Part shown: positions 23,760 to 32,159 of the stretch, one piece after another
Layout: the number at the start of each line of letters is the position of its first letter
How positions within the stretch are numbered: the stretch's first letter is position 1
From: Actinomadura cremea
Lineage (GTDB): Bacteria; Actinomycetota; Actinomycetes; Streptosporangiales; Streptosporangiaceae
NCBI RefSeq assembly: GCF_014648495.1
Contig: NZ_BMRF01000027.1
Span: forward strand, 1 to 64,000
Reading direction: 5' to 3'
Length of the DNA: 64,000 bases
Position numbers and translations under genes: made by a program
Notes under the pieces: model-generated
The model's database searches: none
Told to the model about the DNA's origin: nothing
The model's input: the letters and a program-made list of their open reading frames with translations, nothing else

Positions 23760-24305
23760 TCATTTTCCTCCGCCGTCCGCGCCGTCTCCGGACGCGGCCC
23801 GCAGCATGCGGAGCTGCCCGATTTCGGCGACGTTCTTCATCAGCTCGGCGTTCACCCAGCCGGCCATGTGGGCGACCGTGTACCCCGCCTCGGCGGGCCA
23901 GGGGTAGGCCGTGCGGGCGTCCAGATCGGCGTCGGTGAGGCCGTCGAGCGCCTCCGCCCACGCGACGCGCAGGTCGCGCAGCCATGCGACCGCCTTCTCC
24001 TCGCCCGGCCACACGATCTCGGTGCGGTCGCGGGGCGTCCGGCCGCGCACGTGGTCGAGGGCGACGGTCCACCACCAGCCGATGTGCCAGGTCACCCAGG
24101 CGATGGTGGGGACCGGCACGGGGTCGGGCTCGGTCTCGGCGAAGTCGGGCTCCCACCCGCCGTCGGCGGTGGGACGGACGGTCCAGCACAGCGGCCCCGG
24201 CTCCCATCGGTGGTCGCCGGGGACGAGCCGGTCGAGGTGGTACTCGAACAGGGCCCAGGTGAAATCGAACTGCCAGCGCAGCAGCTCGGTTCGGGACATG
24301 GTCAT
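23760..24305 (-). CDS. DinB superfamily protein
   Basis: This 181-residue DinB four-helix-bundle protein shows metal-type histidines in AWVTWHIGWWW near residue 73 and AGYTVAHMAGWVNAELMKN near residue 145. The N-terminal LLRWQFDFTWALFEYHLDRL helix is typical of the family. Relatives include mycothiol- or bacillithiol-dependent transferases and uncharacterised stress proteins, and no substrate can be named. An in-frame ATG two codons downstream is an equally good start. It follows the VOC gene in the same direction by 63 bp and ends in a Gly/Asp-rich tail. Confidence 0.8.
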   Translation of the reverse strand: MTMSRTELLRWQFDFTWALFEYHLDRLVPGDHRWEPGPLCWTVRPTADGGWEPDFAETEPDPVPVPTIAWVTWHIGWWWTVALDHVRGRTPRDRTEIVWPGEEKAVAWLRDLRVAWAEALDGLTDADLDARTAYPWPAEAGYTVAHMAGWVNAELMKNVAEIGQLRMLRAASGDGADGGGK

Positions 24306-24368
24306 CGGCCGACTGTGGCAGAGCGGCCCGTCCCCGGTCGTCCGGTTTTCCGCCGGTCCCCGCCCGGA

Positions 24369-24731
24369 TCAGGGCCGGTAGGTGCCGAAGTACCACTCGT
24401 TGCCGTCCAGGTCGCGGGCGGCGTAGTCGCGGGAGCCGTAGTCCTTGTCGGCGAGTTCGCGGAAGATCTCGGCACCGGCCGCCTTGGCGCGGTCGTGGTG
24501 GGCGTCGGGGTCCGTCACGACGACGTAGTTGGCCGCCTTCCCGGGGTTGCCGCCGCCGAGCATGAGCACCCCTGTGTCGTGGCGCATCTCGGTGTGGACG
24601 ATGTCGCCGTCGTCGCTGCGGTGCACCGCCTGGATCTCGAACCCGAACGCTTCCCGCAGCCAATCCAACGCCTTCTCGACGTCGGTGTAGCCGACGATCG
24701 GGCAGATCGCGCCGTGCTTCTCGTTCGCCAT
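24369..24731 (-). CDS. VOC-family (glyoxalase/bleomycin-resistance fold) protein
   Basis: The 120-residue single-chain VOC protein has paired beta-alpha-beta-beta-beta modules, with the markers VEKALDWLREAFGFE, HTEMRHDTGVLML, VVVTDPDAHHDRAKAAGAE and RDLDGNEWYFGTY. The family includes metal-dependent dioxygenases, isomerases and drug-binding proteins, so the reaction is open. ATG 24731 was chosen because AGGGAGG lies at 24737-24743, which makes the in-frame ATG at 24749 unlikely. It sits between a TetR gene (73 bp upstream) and the DinB gene and may share their transcript. Confidence 0.82.
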   Translation of the reverse strand: MANEKHGAICPIVGYTDVEKALDWLREAFGFEIQAVHRSDDGDIVHTEMRHDTGVLMLGGGNPGKAANYVVVTDPDAHHDRAKAAGAEIFRELADKDYGSRDYAARDLDGNEWYFGTYRP

Positions 24732-24804
24732 GTCGTCCTCCCTGGTCATCGTGGGTTACGTGCCCAGTCTGCGACGGCGGGATCCGGCCGGTCTTGGACG
24801 AATG

Positions 24805-25446
24805 TCACCCGCGGGCCGCGTCGCGTTCGGCGGCGAGGCGGCGGGTCTCGGGCGAGACGGGGGCGCCGAGGATCGCGGCGACGACGTCGATCAGGTAGCT
24901 GGTGAACAGGCGGTCGTCGGTGCGGGGGCCGGAGCGGGCGCGGCGCGCCACCTCGATGGCGGCGTACCGGACGGCGGTGAAGCGCCGGTGCAGCCGCGCC
25001 GCGTCCTCCTCCAGCAGGGGTTCGACGAGCGCCCGCCAGCGGCACAGGCTGTCGGACGGGTCGTCGAGGACGGCGACCGGGACGATCGGCTCCGGCCGGT
25101 TCAGCACGTCCGCCCAGATCTGCAGGAACGCCCGGCCGGACGGGTCGGCGAGGCGCGCGGTCAGCGGGCGGACGAGCGCGGCGGCGAGGGCCCGCACGTC
25201 CCCGCCGTCCGCGCCGTCCGCCTCGCAGGCGTCCAGCAGGGCGTGCCGGCGCGCCTCCACCTCGGGGGCGTGGCGCGCGAACACGGCGCGGACCATGCCC
25301 GCGCGGTCGCCGAAGTGGTACTGGACGGCGGTCGCGTTGCGGACGCCCGCCTCCTGCACGATCTCGCGGAGGCTGACGGCGTCCACCCCGCGTCCGGCGT
25401 AGAGCCGCTCGGCGGCGTCCAGCAGCCGTTCCCGGGTGTCGTTCAT
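24805..25446 (-). CDS. TetR-family transcriptional regulator
   Basis: The 213-residue regulator has an N-terminal TetR helix-turn-helix: RERLLDAAERLYAGRGVDAVSLREIVQEAGV, then AVQYHFGDRAGMV, at about residues 5-52. The C-terminal ligand domain is not assignable to a substrate. It follows the acyl-CoA dehydrogenase gene by 23 bp in the same direction and probably shares its transcript. The most likely target is the pair of operator-like repeats at 26809-26839, between the dehydrogenase and the divergent kinase gene, with an acyl-CoA-type inducer. That link is inferred from position. Confidence 0.85.
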   Translation of the reverse strand: MNDTRERLLDAAERLYAGRGVDAVSLREIVQEAGVRNATAVQYHFGDRAGMVRAVFARHAPEVEARRHALLDACEADGADGGDVRALAAALVRPLTARLADPSGRAFLQIWADVLNRPEPIVPVAVLDDPSDSLCRWRALVEPLLEEDAARLHRRFTAVRYAAIEVARRARSGPRTDDRLFTSYLIDVVAAILGAPVSPETRRLAAERDAARG

Positions 25447-25469
25447 CCAGGGCCGTCCCTCACTCGTTC

Positions 25470-26762
25470 CTACTCCTCGCCGATGGCCGGTTCCAGCGCC
25501 TCGGCGAACCGCTCGCGGGCCGCCTCCCGCCGGGTGGGCAGGTGCTCGGACGGCCACAGGCCCTCGACGGGCTCGACGTCGCGCAGCAGCTGCCGGGCCA
25601 GGGTGATCTTGTGGACCTCGGTGGGCCCGTCCGCGATCGCCATCGCCTGCGCCCCCATCATCATGGACGCGAACGGCATCTCGTTCGACACGCCGAGGGC
25701 GCCGTGCAGGTGCATCGCCCGCTGCACGACGTCGTGGTACACCTTCGGCATCGCGGCCTTGACGGCGGCGATGTCCTTGCGGACCTTCCGGTAGTCGCGG
25801 TGCTTGTCGATCAGCCAGGCGGTGCGCAGCACGAGCAGCCGGAACTGCTCGATCTCGATCCAGCTGTCGGCGATCTTCTCCCGCGTCATCTGCATCTTGG
25901 CGAGCGGCCCGAAGCGGGTCTGCCGGGACACCGAGCGCTCGAGCATCATGTCGAACGCCTTGCGGACCTGCGCGATGGTCCGCATCGCGTGGTGGATCCG
26001 CCCGCCGCCGAGCCGCGTCTGGGCGATGGCGAACGCGCCGCCCTCGTCCCCGAGGAGGTTCTCGGCCGGGACGCGGACGTCCTCGTAGCGCAGGTAGCCG
26101 TGCGAGCCCTCGCGCTCCCCGCCGACGCCGACGTTGCGGACGGTGACCAGGCCGGGCGCGTCACCGGGGACGATGAACATCGACATGCCCTCGTACGCGC
26201 TGACGTCGGGGTTCGTGACCGCCATGACGATCAGGAACTCGGCGTGGCGGGCGTTGGAGCTGAACCACTTCTCGCCGTTGACGACCCAGCCGTCCCCGTC
26301 GCGGACGGCCCGGGTGGTGAACAGCGTGGGGTCGGCGCCGCCGTGCGGTTCGGTCATCGAGTACGACGACGAGATCTCTCCGTCCAGCAGCGGCCGCAGG
26401 TAGCGTTCCTTCTGGCCGGGCGTGCCGAAGTGGGCGATGATCTCCGCGTTGCCGGAGTCGGGGGCCTGGCAGCCGAACACCGACGGCGCCCAGCGCGACC
26501 GGCCGAGGATCTCGTTGAGCAGTGCCAGTTTCACCTGGCCGTAGCCCTGCCCGCCCAGTTCGGGGCCGAGGTGGCACGCCCACAGCCCCTTCTCGCGCAC
26601 CTGGTCCTGCAGGGGCCGCACGAGCTTCGCGTAGCGGGGGTCGGCCTTGTCGTACGGGCTGCCGAGGACGAGGTCGAGCGGCTCGACCTCGTCCCGCACG
26701 AAGGCGTCCGCCCAGTCGAGAAGTTCCTGGTAGGCGGGGTCGGTCTCGAAGTCCCATGCCAT
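25470..26762 (-). CDS. Acyl-CoA dehydrogenase (ACAD10/11-like)
   Basis: The 430-residue flavoenzyme would introduce the alpha-beta double bond into an acyl-CoA. Family signatures are visible: SSYSMTEPHGGADPT for FAD contact, GEKWFSSNARHAEFLIVM, GGGRIHHAMRTIAQ, and the C-terminal HLHGALGVSNEMPFASMM and IADGPTEVHKITLARQLL. The sequence resembles the dehydrogenase half of ACAD10/ACAD11. In those animal proteins it is fused to an APH-like kinase, and here such a kinase is divergently encoded at 26882. ATG 26762 follows AGGAGAC. The TetR gene follows 23 bp downstream. The catalytic base cannot be fixed without alignment. Confidence 0.9.
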   Translation of the reverse strand: MAWDFETDPAYQELLDWADAFVRDEVEPLDLVLGSPYDKADPRYAKLVRPLQDQVREKGLWACHLGPELGGQGYGQVKLALLNEILGRSRWAPSVFGCQAPDSGNAEIIAHFGTPGQKERYLRPLLDGEISSSYSMTEPHGGADPTLFTTRAVRDGDGWVVNGEKWFSSNARHAEFLIVMAVTNPDVSAYEGMSMFIVPGDAPGLVTVRNVGVGGEREGSHGYLRYEDVRVPAENLLGDEGGAFAIAQTRLGGGRIHHAMRTIAQVRKAFDMMLERSVSRQTRFGPLAKMQMTREKIADSWIEIEQFRLLVLRTAWLIDKHRDYRKVRKDIAAVKAAMPKVYHDVVQRAMHLHGALGVSNEMPFASMMMGAQAMAIADGPTEVHKITLARQLLRDVEPVEGLWPSEHLPTRREAARERFAEALEPAIGEE

Positions 26763-26805
26763 GGCGCGTCTCCTGCCGTCGGGGGCTTGGCGTCCCGGCC
26801 GATAA

Positions 26806-26839
26806 TGCATGCAAGTGAATGAGTAATGCAAGTGCATGA
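26806..26839. promoter_or_regulatory. Tandem operator-like repeats between acyl-CoA dehydrogenase and kinase genes
   Basis: TGCAAGTGAATGA (26810-26822) and TGCAAGTGCATGA (26827-26839) form a direct repeat with a 17-bp period. The second copy contains the perfect palindrome ATGCA-AG-TGCAT (26826-26837), and the first has the same palindrome with one mismatch. They lie in the 119-bp gap between divergent starts, the expected place for the operators of the nearby TetR protein. Confidence 0.6.
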
Positions 26840-26881
26840 CTGTTACTCTCCGGTACTACATCGTGTCGAAGGGACCCCGCC

Positions 26882-27949
26882 GTGCAGCAGCCTGAGCAGA
26901 TCGATCGCGCGCTCGTGGACTTCCGGGTCCTCGCCGGCTGGATGGACGCCCAGGGCCTGCCCGAGGGGCCGTTCGAGGACGTCGCGCCGCTGACCGGCGG
27001 GACGCAGAACATGCTGATCCGGTTCCGGCGGGGCGGGCGGGAGTACGTCCTGCGGCGCGGTCCCGCGCACCTGCGGGCCCGCACCAACGACGTCCTGCGC
27101 CGGGAGGCCCGCGTGCTGGGGGCGCTGGACGGCACGGACGTGCCCGCGCCGCGCCTCGTCGCCGCCTGCCCCGACGAGGCGGTGATGAACGGCGCCGTCT
27201 TCTACCTGATGACCCCGGTCGACGGGTTCAACGCCTCCGTCACGCTCCCGGACCTGCACGCGAACGACGCGTCCGTCCGGCACGAGATGGGGCTGAACGC
27301 GGCACGAGCGCTGTCGGCGCTGGGCGCGGTGGACCACGAGGCCGTCGGGCTCGGCGACTTCGGCAAGCCGGCGGGATTCCTCGAACGGCAGGTCGGCCGG
27401 TGGACGTCCGAGCTCGACTCCTACAGCGCCCTGGACGGCTACCCGGGGCCCGACATCCCCGGGCTCGACGACGTCGCGCGCTGGCTCGAGGAGCGGCGCC
27501 CGAAGGCGTGGCGGCCCGGGATCATGCACGGCGACTACCACCTGGCCAACCTGATGTACTCCCGCACCGGCCCGGAGATCGCCGCGATCGTCGACTGGGA
27601 GATGTGCACGATCGGGGACCCGCTGCTGGACCTCGGCTGGCTGCTGGCCACCTGGCCGGACCGCGACGACGAGAGCGCCGCGCTCGCCGGGCCGCTCGGC
27701 TCCGCGGGCGGCCTGCCCACCGCGGCGGAGCTGGTCGACGCCTACGCGGGACGCGCGGACGCGGTCGCCGGTCGCGACCCGTCGTCCATCACGTGGTACG
27801 CGGTCCTGGCGTGCTTCAAGCTCGGGATCGTCCTGGAGGGGACGCACGCCCGCGCCTGCGCCGGCAAGGCGCCCCGCGAGACCGGCGACCTGCTGCACTC
27901 GATCACCCTCGGGCTCTTCCGCCGCGCGCACACCTTCATCGCGGCCTGA
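26882..27949 (+). CDS. APH-family phosphotransferase, ACAD10/11 kinase-like
   Basis: The 355-residue aminoglycoside-phosphotransferase-fold kinase has the glycine-type loop LTGGTQNMLIRF, the catalytic loop IMHGDYHLANLMY and the metal-binding Asp in AAIVDWEMCTIGDPLLDLGW. This subgroup is the one fused to acyl-CoA dehydrogenase in ACAD10/ACAD11, where the kinase phosphorylates 4-hydroxyacyl-CoAs before elimination. The divergent dehydrogenase gene here supports the same lipid role rather than antibiotic resistance. GTG 26882 follows AAGGGA by 7 bp. A TetR-type operator region lies directly upstream. The substrate is inferred from the animal enzymes. Confidence 0.85.
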   Translation: MQQPEQIDRALVDFRVLAGWMDAQGLPEGPFEDVAPLTGGTQNMLIRFRRGGREYVLRRGPAHLRARTNDVLRREARVLGALDGTDVPAPRLVAACPDEAVMNGAVFYLMTPVDGFNASVTLPDLHANDASVRHEMGLNAARALSALGAVDHEAVGLGDFGKPAGFLERQVGRWTSELDSYSALDGYPGPDIPGLDDVARWLEERRPKAWRPGIMHGDYHLANLMYSRTGPEIAAIVDWEMCTIGDPLLDLGWLLATWPDRDDESAALAGPLGSAGGLPTAAELVDAYAGRADAVAGRDPSSITWYAVLACFKLGIVLEGTHARACAGKAPRETGDLLHSITLGLFRRAHTFIAA

Positions 27950-28023
27950 CGCGGACGCCTCCGGACGCGAGCGCCGCCGCCCATGCTTCCCGCCGTGCGA
28001 TGATCGGCGGCGGAGGTGTCACG

Positions 28024-28542
28024 ATGAGGATCCGCCGGGGCGGCCCGGACAGCGCGCCCGCGATGCTGGCGATGCTGGACGGCGCGGTGGCATGGCTCGT
28101 CCGGGAGGGGCGGGCGGGGCAGTGGGGGACCGAGCCCTGGTCGGGCGATCCGCGGCGGGTGGAGCGGGTCACCGGGATCGCCCGCGACGACGGGATCTGG
28201 GCGGCCGAGATCGACGGCCGCCCGGCCGGGTTCATGGCGGCCGGCCCGACGCCGCCGCGCTACGTCGACGCCGCCGGCGAGCCCGAGCTGTACATCACGC
28301 TGCTCGTCACCGACCGCGCGTTCTCCGGGCACGGGGTCGGCGCCGCCCTGATCGACGAGGCGAGAAAGGAAGCCGCCGCGCGCGGCGCGGGGCTGCTCCG
28401 CGTCGACTGCTACGGCGGCGGGGACGGGCGGCTCGTGGAGTACTACCGGCGGAACGGGTTCGAGCCGGTGGCGGAGTTCGCGGTCGGCGACTGGCCGGGA
28501 CGGCTCCTCGCGCAGCGCGTCCCACCGCCCGCCACGCGATGA
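28024..28542 (+). CDS. GNAT-family N-acetyltransferase
   Basis: The 172-residue GNAT protein has the acetyl-CoA-binding motif A in LYITLLVTDRAFSGHGVGAALIDEARKEA (V-x3-R-x-x-G-x-G-x-A form) near residues 88-115 and motif B in GDGRLVEYYRRNGFEPV. The substrate could be a small molecule, peptide or protein N-terminus; nothing in the sequence decides. ATG 28024 was preferred over an upstream in-frame ATG because GGAGG lies about 10 bp before it. It stands alone between the kinase and the LLM oxidoreductase, in the same direction. Confidence 0.87.
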   Translation: MRIRRGGPDSAPAMLAMLDGAVAWLVREGRAGQWGTEPWSGDPRRVERVTGIARDDGIWAAEIDGRPAGFMAAGPTPPRYVDAAGEPELYITLLVTDRAFSGHGVGAALIDEARKEAAARGAGLLRVDCYGGGDGRLVEYYRRNGFEPVAEFAVGDWPGRLLAQRVPPPATR

Positions 28543-28710
28543 CTTGCGGACGGCCCCGCCCCGACGCAGTCTGGAAGGGACCGGTGGGGCCGGGCAGTCG
28601 GTGACGCCCTTACGCCGCACGGACGGCGATCGAGCCGCTCGCCCGTCCCGCCGGTCTACACGTCGGATTCCCGCCAGCGCCGTCCCGTCCGCGCGGGCCA
28701 TGCTCGGGGC

Positions 28711-29658
28711 ATGGACGAACAGGCACGCGCGTTCCGGTTCGGGGTCGTGGGCGAGTCGATCCGCTCGGGCACCGAGCTGGCCGCCACCGCGCGGCGCGCG
28801 GAGGAGCTGGGCTACTCGACGCTGACGCTGCGCGACCATTTCGTGTCCGAGCCGTTCGGCGACCAGCTCGCGCCGATGATCGCGCTCGCGTCGGCGGCGG
28901 CCGTCACGAGCACGCTGCGCCTCGGCACGATGGTGCTCGCCAACGACTACCGGCATCCGGTGCTCCTGGCAAAGGAGGCCGCCACGCTCGACCACCTGTC
29001 GGGCGGACGGTTCGAACTGGGCGTCGGCGCGGGATGGCTCCGGGCCGAGTACGAGGCCGCGGGGATGCCGTTCGACCCCGCCGGGATGCGGGTCGGGCGG
29101 CTCGAGGAGTCGCTGCGGATCCTGCGGAGCCTCCTGGCCGGGGAGAAGACGGTGTTCGAAGGCGAGCACTACCGGATCGACGGGCTGACGGTGTTCCCGC
29201 GGCCCGAGCGGCGGCCGCCGCTGGTGGTCGGCGCCGGGAGCGGGCGGATGCTCGGCATCGCCGGACGGTACGCCGACACGGTCGGGATCCTGCCCCGGGC
29301 GCTCCCCGAAGGCGCCATCTCGGACGAGATCACCGAGCGGCTCCCGGACACGATCGCCCGCAAGGTCGACCGCGTCCGGGCGGCCGCGGGCGACCGGGAC
29401 GTCGAGCTGAGCATGATGGTCACGCCCGTGTTCGGCGCGGACCCGCGCGGCACCGCCGCCCGGGTGGCGGTGCTGCGCGGGTGGGGCACGGCCGCGGCCG
29501 GGCTCGTCCTGGACATGCCGTCCCAGTTCGTCGGGCCGCCCGAGCACATCGCCGCGCAGATGACCGAGCGCCGCGACCGCTACGGATTCACCCACTACCA
29601 GGTGCCCGACACCGCCATGGAGGAGTTCGCCGAGGTCGTCGCGCTGCTCGCGGGCTGA
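28711..29658 (+). CDS. LLM-class F420-dependent oxidoreductase
   Basis: This 315-residue luciferase-like TIM barrel has RFGVVGES (first strand), AEELGYSTLTLRDHF, LRLGTMVLANDYRHPVLLAKEAATLDHLSGGRFELGVGAGW and, near the C-terminus, the TIGR03621-like FVGPPEHIAAQM. Actinobacterial members use deazaflavin F420 or FMN for hydride transfer. The substrate is unknown. It is the complete counterpart against which the short LLM gene at 57494 can be compared. ATG 28711 has no strong ribosome site. It ends 6 bp before the stop of the convergent TenA-like gene. Confidence 0.85.
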   Translation: MDEQARAFRFGVVGESIRSGTELAATARRAEELGYSTLTLRDHFVSEPFGDQLAPMIALASAAAVTSTLRLGTMVLANDYRHPVLLAKEAATLDHLSGGRFELGVGAGWLRAEYEAAGMPFDPAGMRVGRLEESLRILRSLLAGEKTVFEGEHYRIDGLTVFPRPERRPPLVVGAGSGRMLGIAGRYADTVGILPRALPEGAISDEITERLPDTIARKVDRVRAAAGDRDVELSMMVTPVFGADPRGTAARVAVLRGWGTAAAGLVLDMPSQFVGPPEHIAAQMTERRDRYGFTHYQVPDTAMEEFAEVVALLAG

Positions 29659-29664
29659 CCCCGG

Positions 29665-30291
29665 TCAGGCGTAGACGGCGTCGTGGAAGGCGATCTCCGC
29701 CTCCAGCATCCCGGCGAACCAGCGGACGAGCCGGCCGTCCGGGACGTCGGCGGGGACCGCGTCGACCTCCCGGGCGAGCGCCTCGACGCCCCGCCGGAAC
29801 GCGTCCCCGGCGTGCAGCGCGACCCAGTCGGCGACCGGCCCGGACGGGACGCGGCCCTCCCGGTGCGCCCGCTCGCACCAGGCGAGGTACAGGCTTTCGG
29901 CGGCGAACATCACCGTCACCACGGCCGCGTGCCCGCCTTCGAGGGCCGCCGCCAGCGCGAACTCCGACAGCACCGCCCCGCGCGCCGACGCGCCCGAACG
30001 CGCCGGGACGGGCCAGGCGGCGCGGGCGGCGCGGAAGTAGTCGGCCTGCTCGGTGGTCAGCGCGTGGACGGCCGACGCGTTGCGCTCGACGGCCGCCGCG
30101 TCCGGCGCGTCCCAGATCGCCAGGCCGTGCAGGCGCGCGGCGGTGCCGACGAACGACGCCTCGATCTCCAGGTAGTCGGCGAACTCCTGCGCGCCGATCG
30201 CGCCCGTGCGGACGTCCTCGGCGAACCGCATGGCCGCGGCACGCTCGAGCGGCTCGGCGCAGGAGTCCAGCAGCGTCTGCGAGCGGGTCAC
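29665..30291 (-). CDS. TenA-like protein, last gene of the LacI-controlled operon
   Basis: The 208-residue all-helical TenA/heme-oxygenase-fold protein has FADYLEIEASFVGTAARLHG and the C-terminal MLEAEIAFHDAVY, which supplies a conserved Glu. Classic thiaminase II enzymes have a catalytic Cys in a PCYW-type segment. Here the corresponding stretch reads VMFAAESLYLAWCERA, so it is closer to the TenA_E type or has another role. In Bacillus, TenA releases the pyrimidine from degraded thiamin. The GTG start overlaps the preceding stop as GTGA, so it is translationally coupled to the eight-gene operon. Its part in that pathway is unknown. Confidence 0.75.
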   Translation of the reverse strand: MTRSQTLLDSCAEPLERAAAMRFAEDVRTGAIGAQEFADYLEIEASFVGTAARLHGLAIWDAPDAAAVERNASAVHALTTEQADYFRAARAAWPVPARSGASARGAVLSEFALAAALEGGHAAVVTVMFAAESLYLAWCERAHREGRVPSGPVADWVALHAGDAFRRGVEALAREVDAVPADVPDGRLVRWFAGMLEAEIAFHDAVYA

Positions 30292-31034
30292 TCGGCGAGC
30301 CACTCGACGAGGCCGCCGAACACCTTCGCGTACCCGTCCCACTCCTCGCAGAACGGCCGCGGCGCCCAGTGCGGCGAGCAGTCGGAGGTGAACACCGCCG
30401 TGCGGCCGGCGCCGTACCGGGCGACGGCGACGAGCGGGTCGCCGTTGAGCGTGGCCAGGACCTCGGTGTTCTCGCGCGGCTCGACCCGGTTGTAGCCGAG
30501 CAGCAGCGGCCAGTCGCCCTCGACGCCGCCGAGCGCGGGGTGGCCGGCGCCGGTCACGGCGGCGCGGGCGCCGGCAGGCAGTTCCACCCGGTCGTCCTCG
30601 GGCAGCAGCCCGACGGGGAGCGCCTCGTGCAGGACCGTGTTGCGGAACGCGCCCTTGGCCTCGAACCCGGTGAACGACAGGTAGCCGCCGACCATCAGCA
30701 GGCCGCCGCCGTCCCGGGTCCAGTCGCGCAGCGCGCCGAGGCGGTCCCGGCCCGGGACGGCCTGTTCGAAGACCTCGGGGGCGAGCTGCAGGGAGTTCGC
30801 GCCGATGTCGGAAAGGATCACGACGTCGTAGCGGGCGAGGGCGTCCGCGTCCCCGGGGAACTCGGCCGGCACCAGGTGGGCGGGCATGTGCTCCACCTCG
30901 TGGCCCCGGCCCTCCAGCGCGCGGCGCAGCGGCTCGACGCCGGTGACGTAGGAGGTGGTGGTGAACGAGTCCACCCCCTTGATGTGGGTGGACTGGGTGA
31001 CCCAGCTCTCTCCTGCGATCAGGACGCGGCTCAC
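30288..31034 (-). CDS. GATase1-like cytoplasmic protein (PF07090 type)
   Basis: The 248-residue protein has a class I glutamine-amidotransferase-like flavodoxin fold: VLIAGESWVTQSTHIKGVDSF, YDVVILSDIGANSL, GGGLLMVGGYLSFTGFEAKG, then FTSDCSPHWAP near the C-terminus. The usual Cys-His-Glu triad of true glutaminases is not obvious. The family is found next to sugar-catabolic and phosphotriesterase-like genes but has no agreed function. GTG 31034 was chosen for GAGAGGA 6 bp upstream. It sits between the phosphotriesterase-like gene (48 bp upstream) and the TenA-like gene (overlap 4 bp). Confidence 0.7.
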   Translation of the reverse strand: MSRVLIAGESWVTQSTHIKGVDSFTTTSYVTGVEPLRRALEGRGHEVEHMPAHLVPAEFPGDADALARYDVVILSDIGANSLQLAPEVFEQAVPGRDRLGALRDWTRDGGGLLMVGGYLSFTGFEAKGAFRNTVLHEALPVGLLPEDDRVELPAGARAAVTGAGHPALGGVEGDWPLLLGYNRVEPRENTEVLATLNGDPLVAVARYGAGRTAVFTSDCSPHWAPRPFCEEWDGYAKVFGGLVEWLAE

Positions 31035-31082
31035 TGTTGATCCTCTCTTTCGGGTGGTGTCGGTCATCGGGGGCGCGGCCGG

Positions 31083-32159
31083 TCAGGCCGCGGCGGCCTC
31101 GAACAGCCGCGCGGGGTTGTCGCGCAGGAGGCCCTCCGCCACGTCGCGGGGCACGCCGAGATCGGCCAGCCGCCGGACGAACAGGGTCGGCACGTACCGG
31201 AACCCGTTGCCTCCGTAGGCGGTCAGCATGCTCTTGAGGAACACGTCGTGGCTGAGCAGCAGCCGCCCGCCGTACCCGTGCACGACCAGCCACGTGATCG
31301 CGTGGGCCGTCTCGTGCGGGGCGGGCGACTGGCCCTCGCCCGGGTAGCGGAACGGCATGCCGATCATGTCGAACTCGAGCCAGACGCCCCGGTCCGCGAC
31401 CGCGCGCTGGTAGCCGGGGTCGTCGTGGGACGGGTCCATGTGGCACAGCACGACCGCGCCGGGCGGCACGCCGTACTCGTCCAGGACGAGGTCGAGGACC
31501 TCGTGCGCGCGGCGCTGCCAGCCGGGCAGGTGCACGTACAGCGGGACGCCCGTCTCGCGCTGGGCGCGGGCGGCGGCCCGCAGCGCGAGGTGCTCGGCGG
31601 ACGTGAAGTCCGGGGACACGCCGATCTCGCCGATGACGCCCGGACGGACGCCCGTGCCGTCGGCGCCGTCCGTGAACTCGGCGACCAGCTCGGCGGCGAG
31701 GTCGCGTTCGTCCGCGCCCGCCAGGTGCGGCGGATGGTAGGGCTCCAGGTACCAGCCGGAGCCCATCACGATCCGCAGGCCGCTGCGCTCGGCGAACGAC
31801 CGCAGGACGCGCGGGTCGCGGCCGAGGCCGCCGGGGGTGACGTCCACGACCGTCCCGCCGCCGGCGTCCGCGAAGGCGCGCAGGTCGGCGAGCATCGCGG
31901 CGTCGTCGTCCAGCGTGCAGTGGTCCAGGCAGGCGTAGGGCTGCTCGCGCAGCAGCCAGGCCAGTTCCGGGGTGGTGCGGGCGTCCCGCAGCAACGCGAG
32001 GTCCGGGTCGTCGTGGTCGTCCGGGGCGCCGACCGCCTTGCGGACGTCGTTGCGCAGGTGCTCGTGGGTGAGGGTGAGGCCCAGGTCCGCGCTGGACACC
32101 GGGCCGGTCACCGTCGTCACCTCGACCGCCGCGCCGTGATCGGGCCGGTCCGCGGTCAT
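31083..32159 (-). CDS. Phosphotriesterase-homology amidohydrolase
   Basis: The 358-residue amidohydrolase-superfamily barrel has the binuclear metal site HEH at residues 32 and 34. A bridging Glu is in RPGVIGEIGVSPDFT, where true phosphotriesterases use a carboxylated Lys. Later ligands include YVHLPGW, VLCHMDPSHDD and LLSHDVFLK. The Glu form matches the PHP/YhfV-like group, whose members are lactonases or phosphodiesterases rather than pesticide hydrolases. Its ATG overlaps the permease stop as ATGA. Within the operon it could open a lactone or cleave a phospho-sugar. The substrate is unknown. Confidence 0.82.
   Translation of the reverse strand: MTADRPDHGAAVEVTTVTGPVSSADLGLTLTHEHLRNDVRKAVGAPDDHDDPDLALLRDARTTPELAWLLREQPYACLDHCTLDDDAAMLADLRAFADAGGGTVVDVTPGGLGRDPRVLRSFAERSGLRIVMGSGWYLEPYHPPHLAGADERDLAAELVAEFTDGADGTGVRPGVIGEIGVSPDFTSAEHLALRAAARAQRETGVPLYVHLPGWQRRAHEVLDLVLDEYGVPPGAVVLCHMDPSHDDPGYQRAVADRGVWLEFDMIGMPFRYPGEGQSPAPHETAHAITWLVVHGYGGRLLLSHDVFLKSMLTAYGGNGFRYVPTLFVRRLADLGVPRDVAEGLLRDNPARLFEAAAA

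Noticed and set aside
26882-27949. Aminoglycoside resistance gene
   Set aside because: The sequence and the divergent acyl-CoA dehydrogenase point to the ACAD10/11 kinase subgroup rather than drug phosphotransferases.
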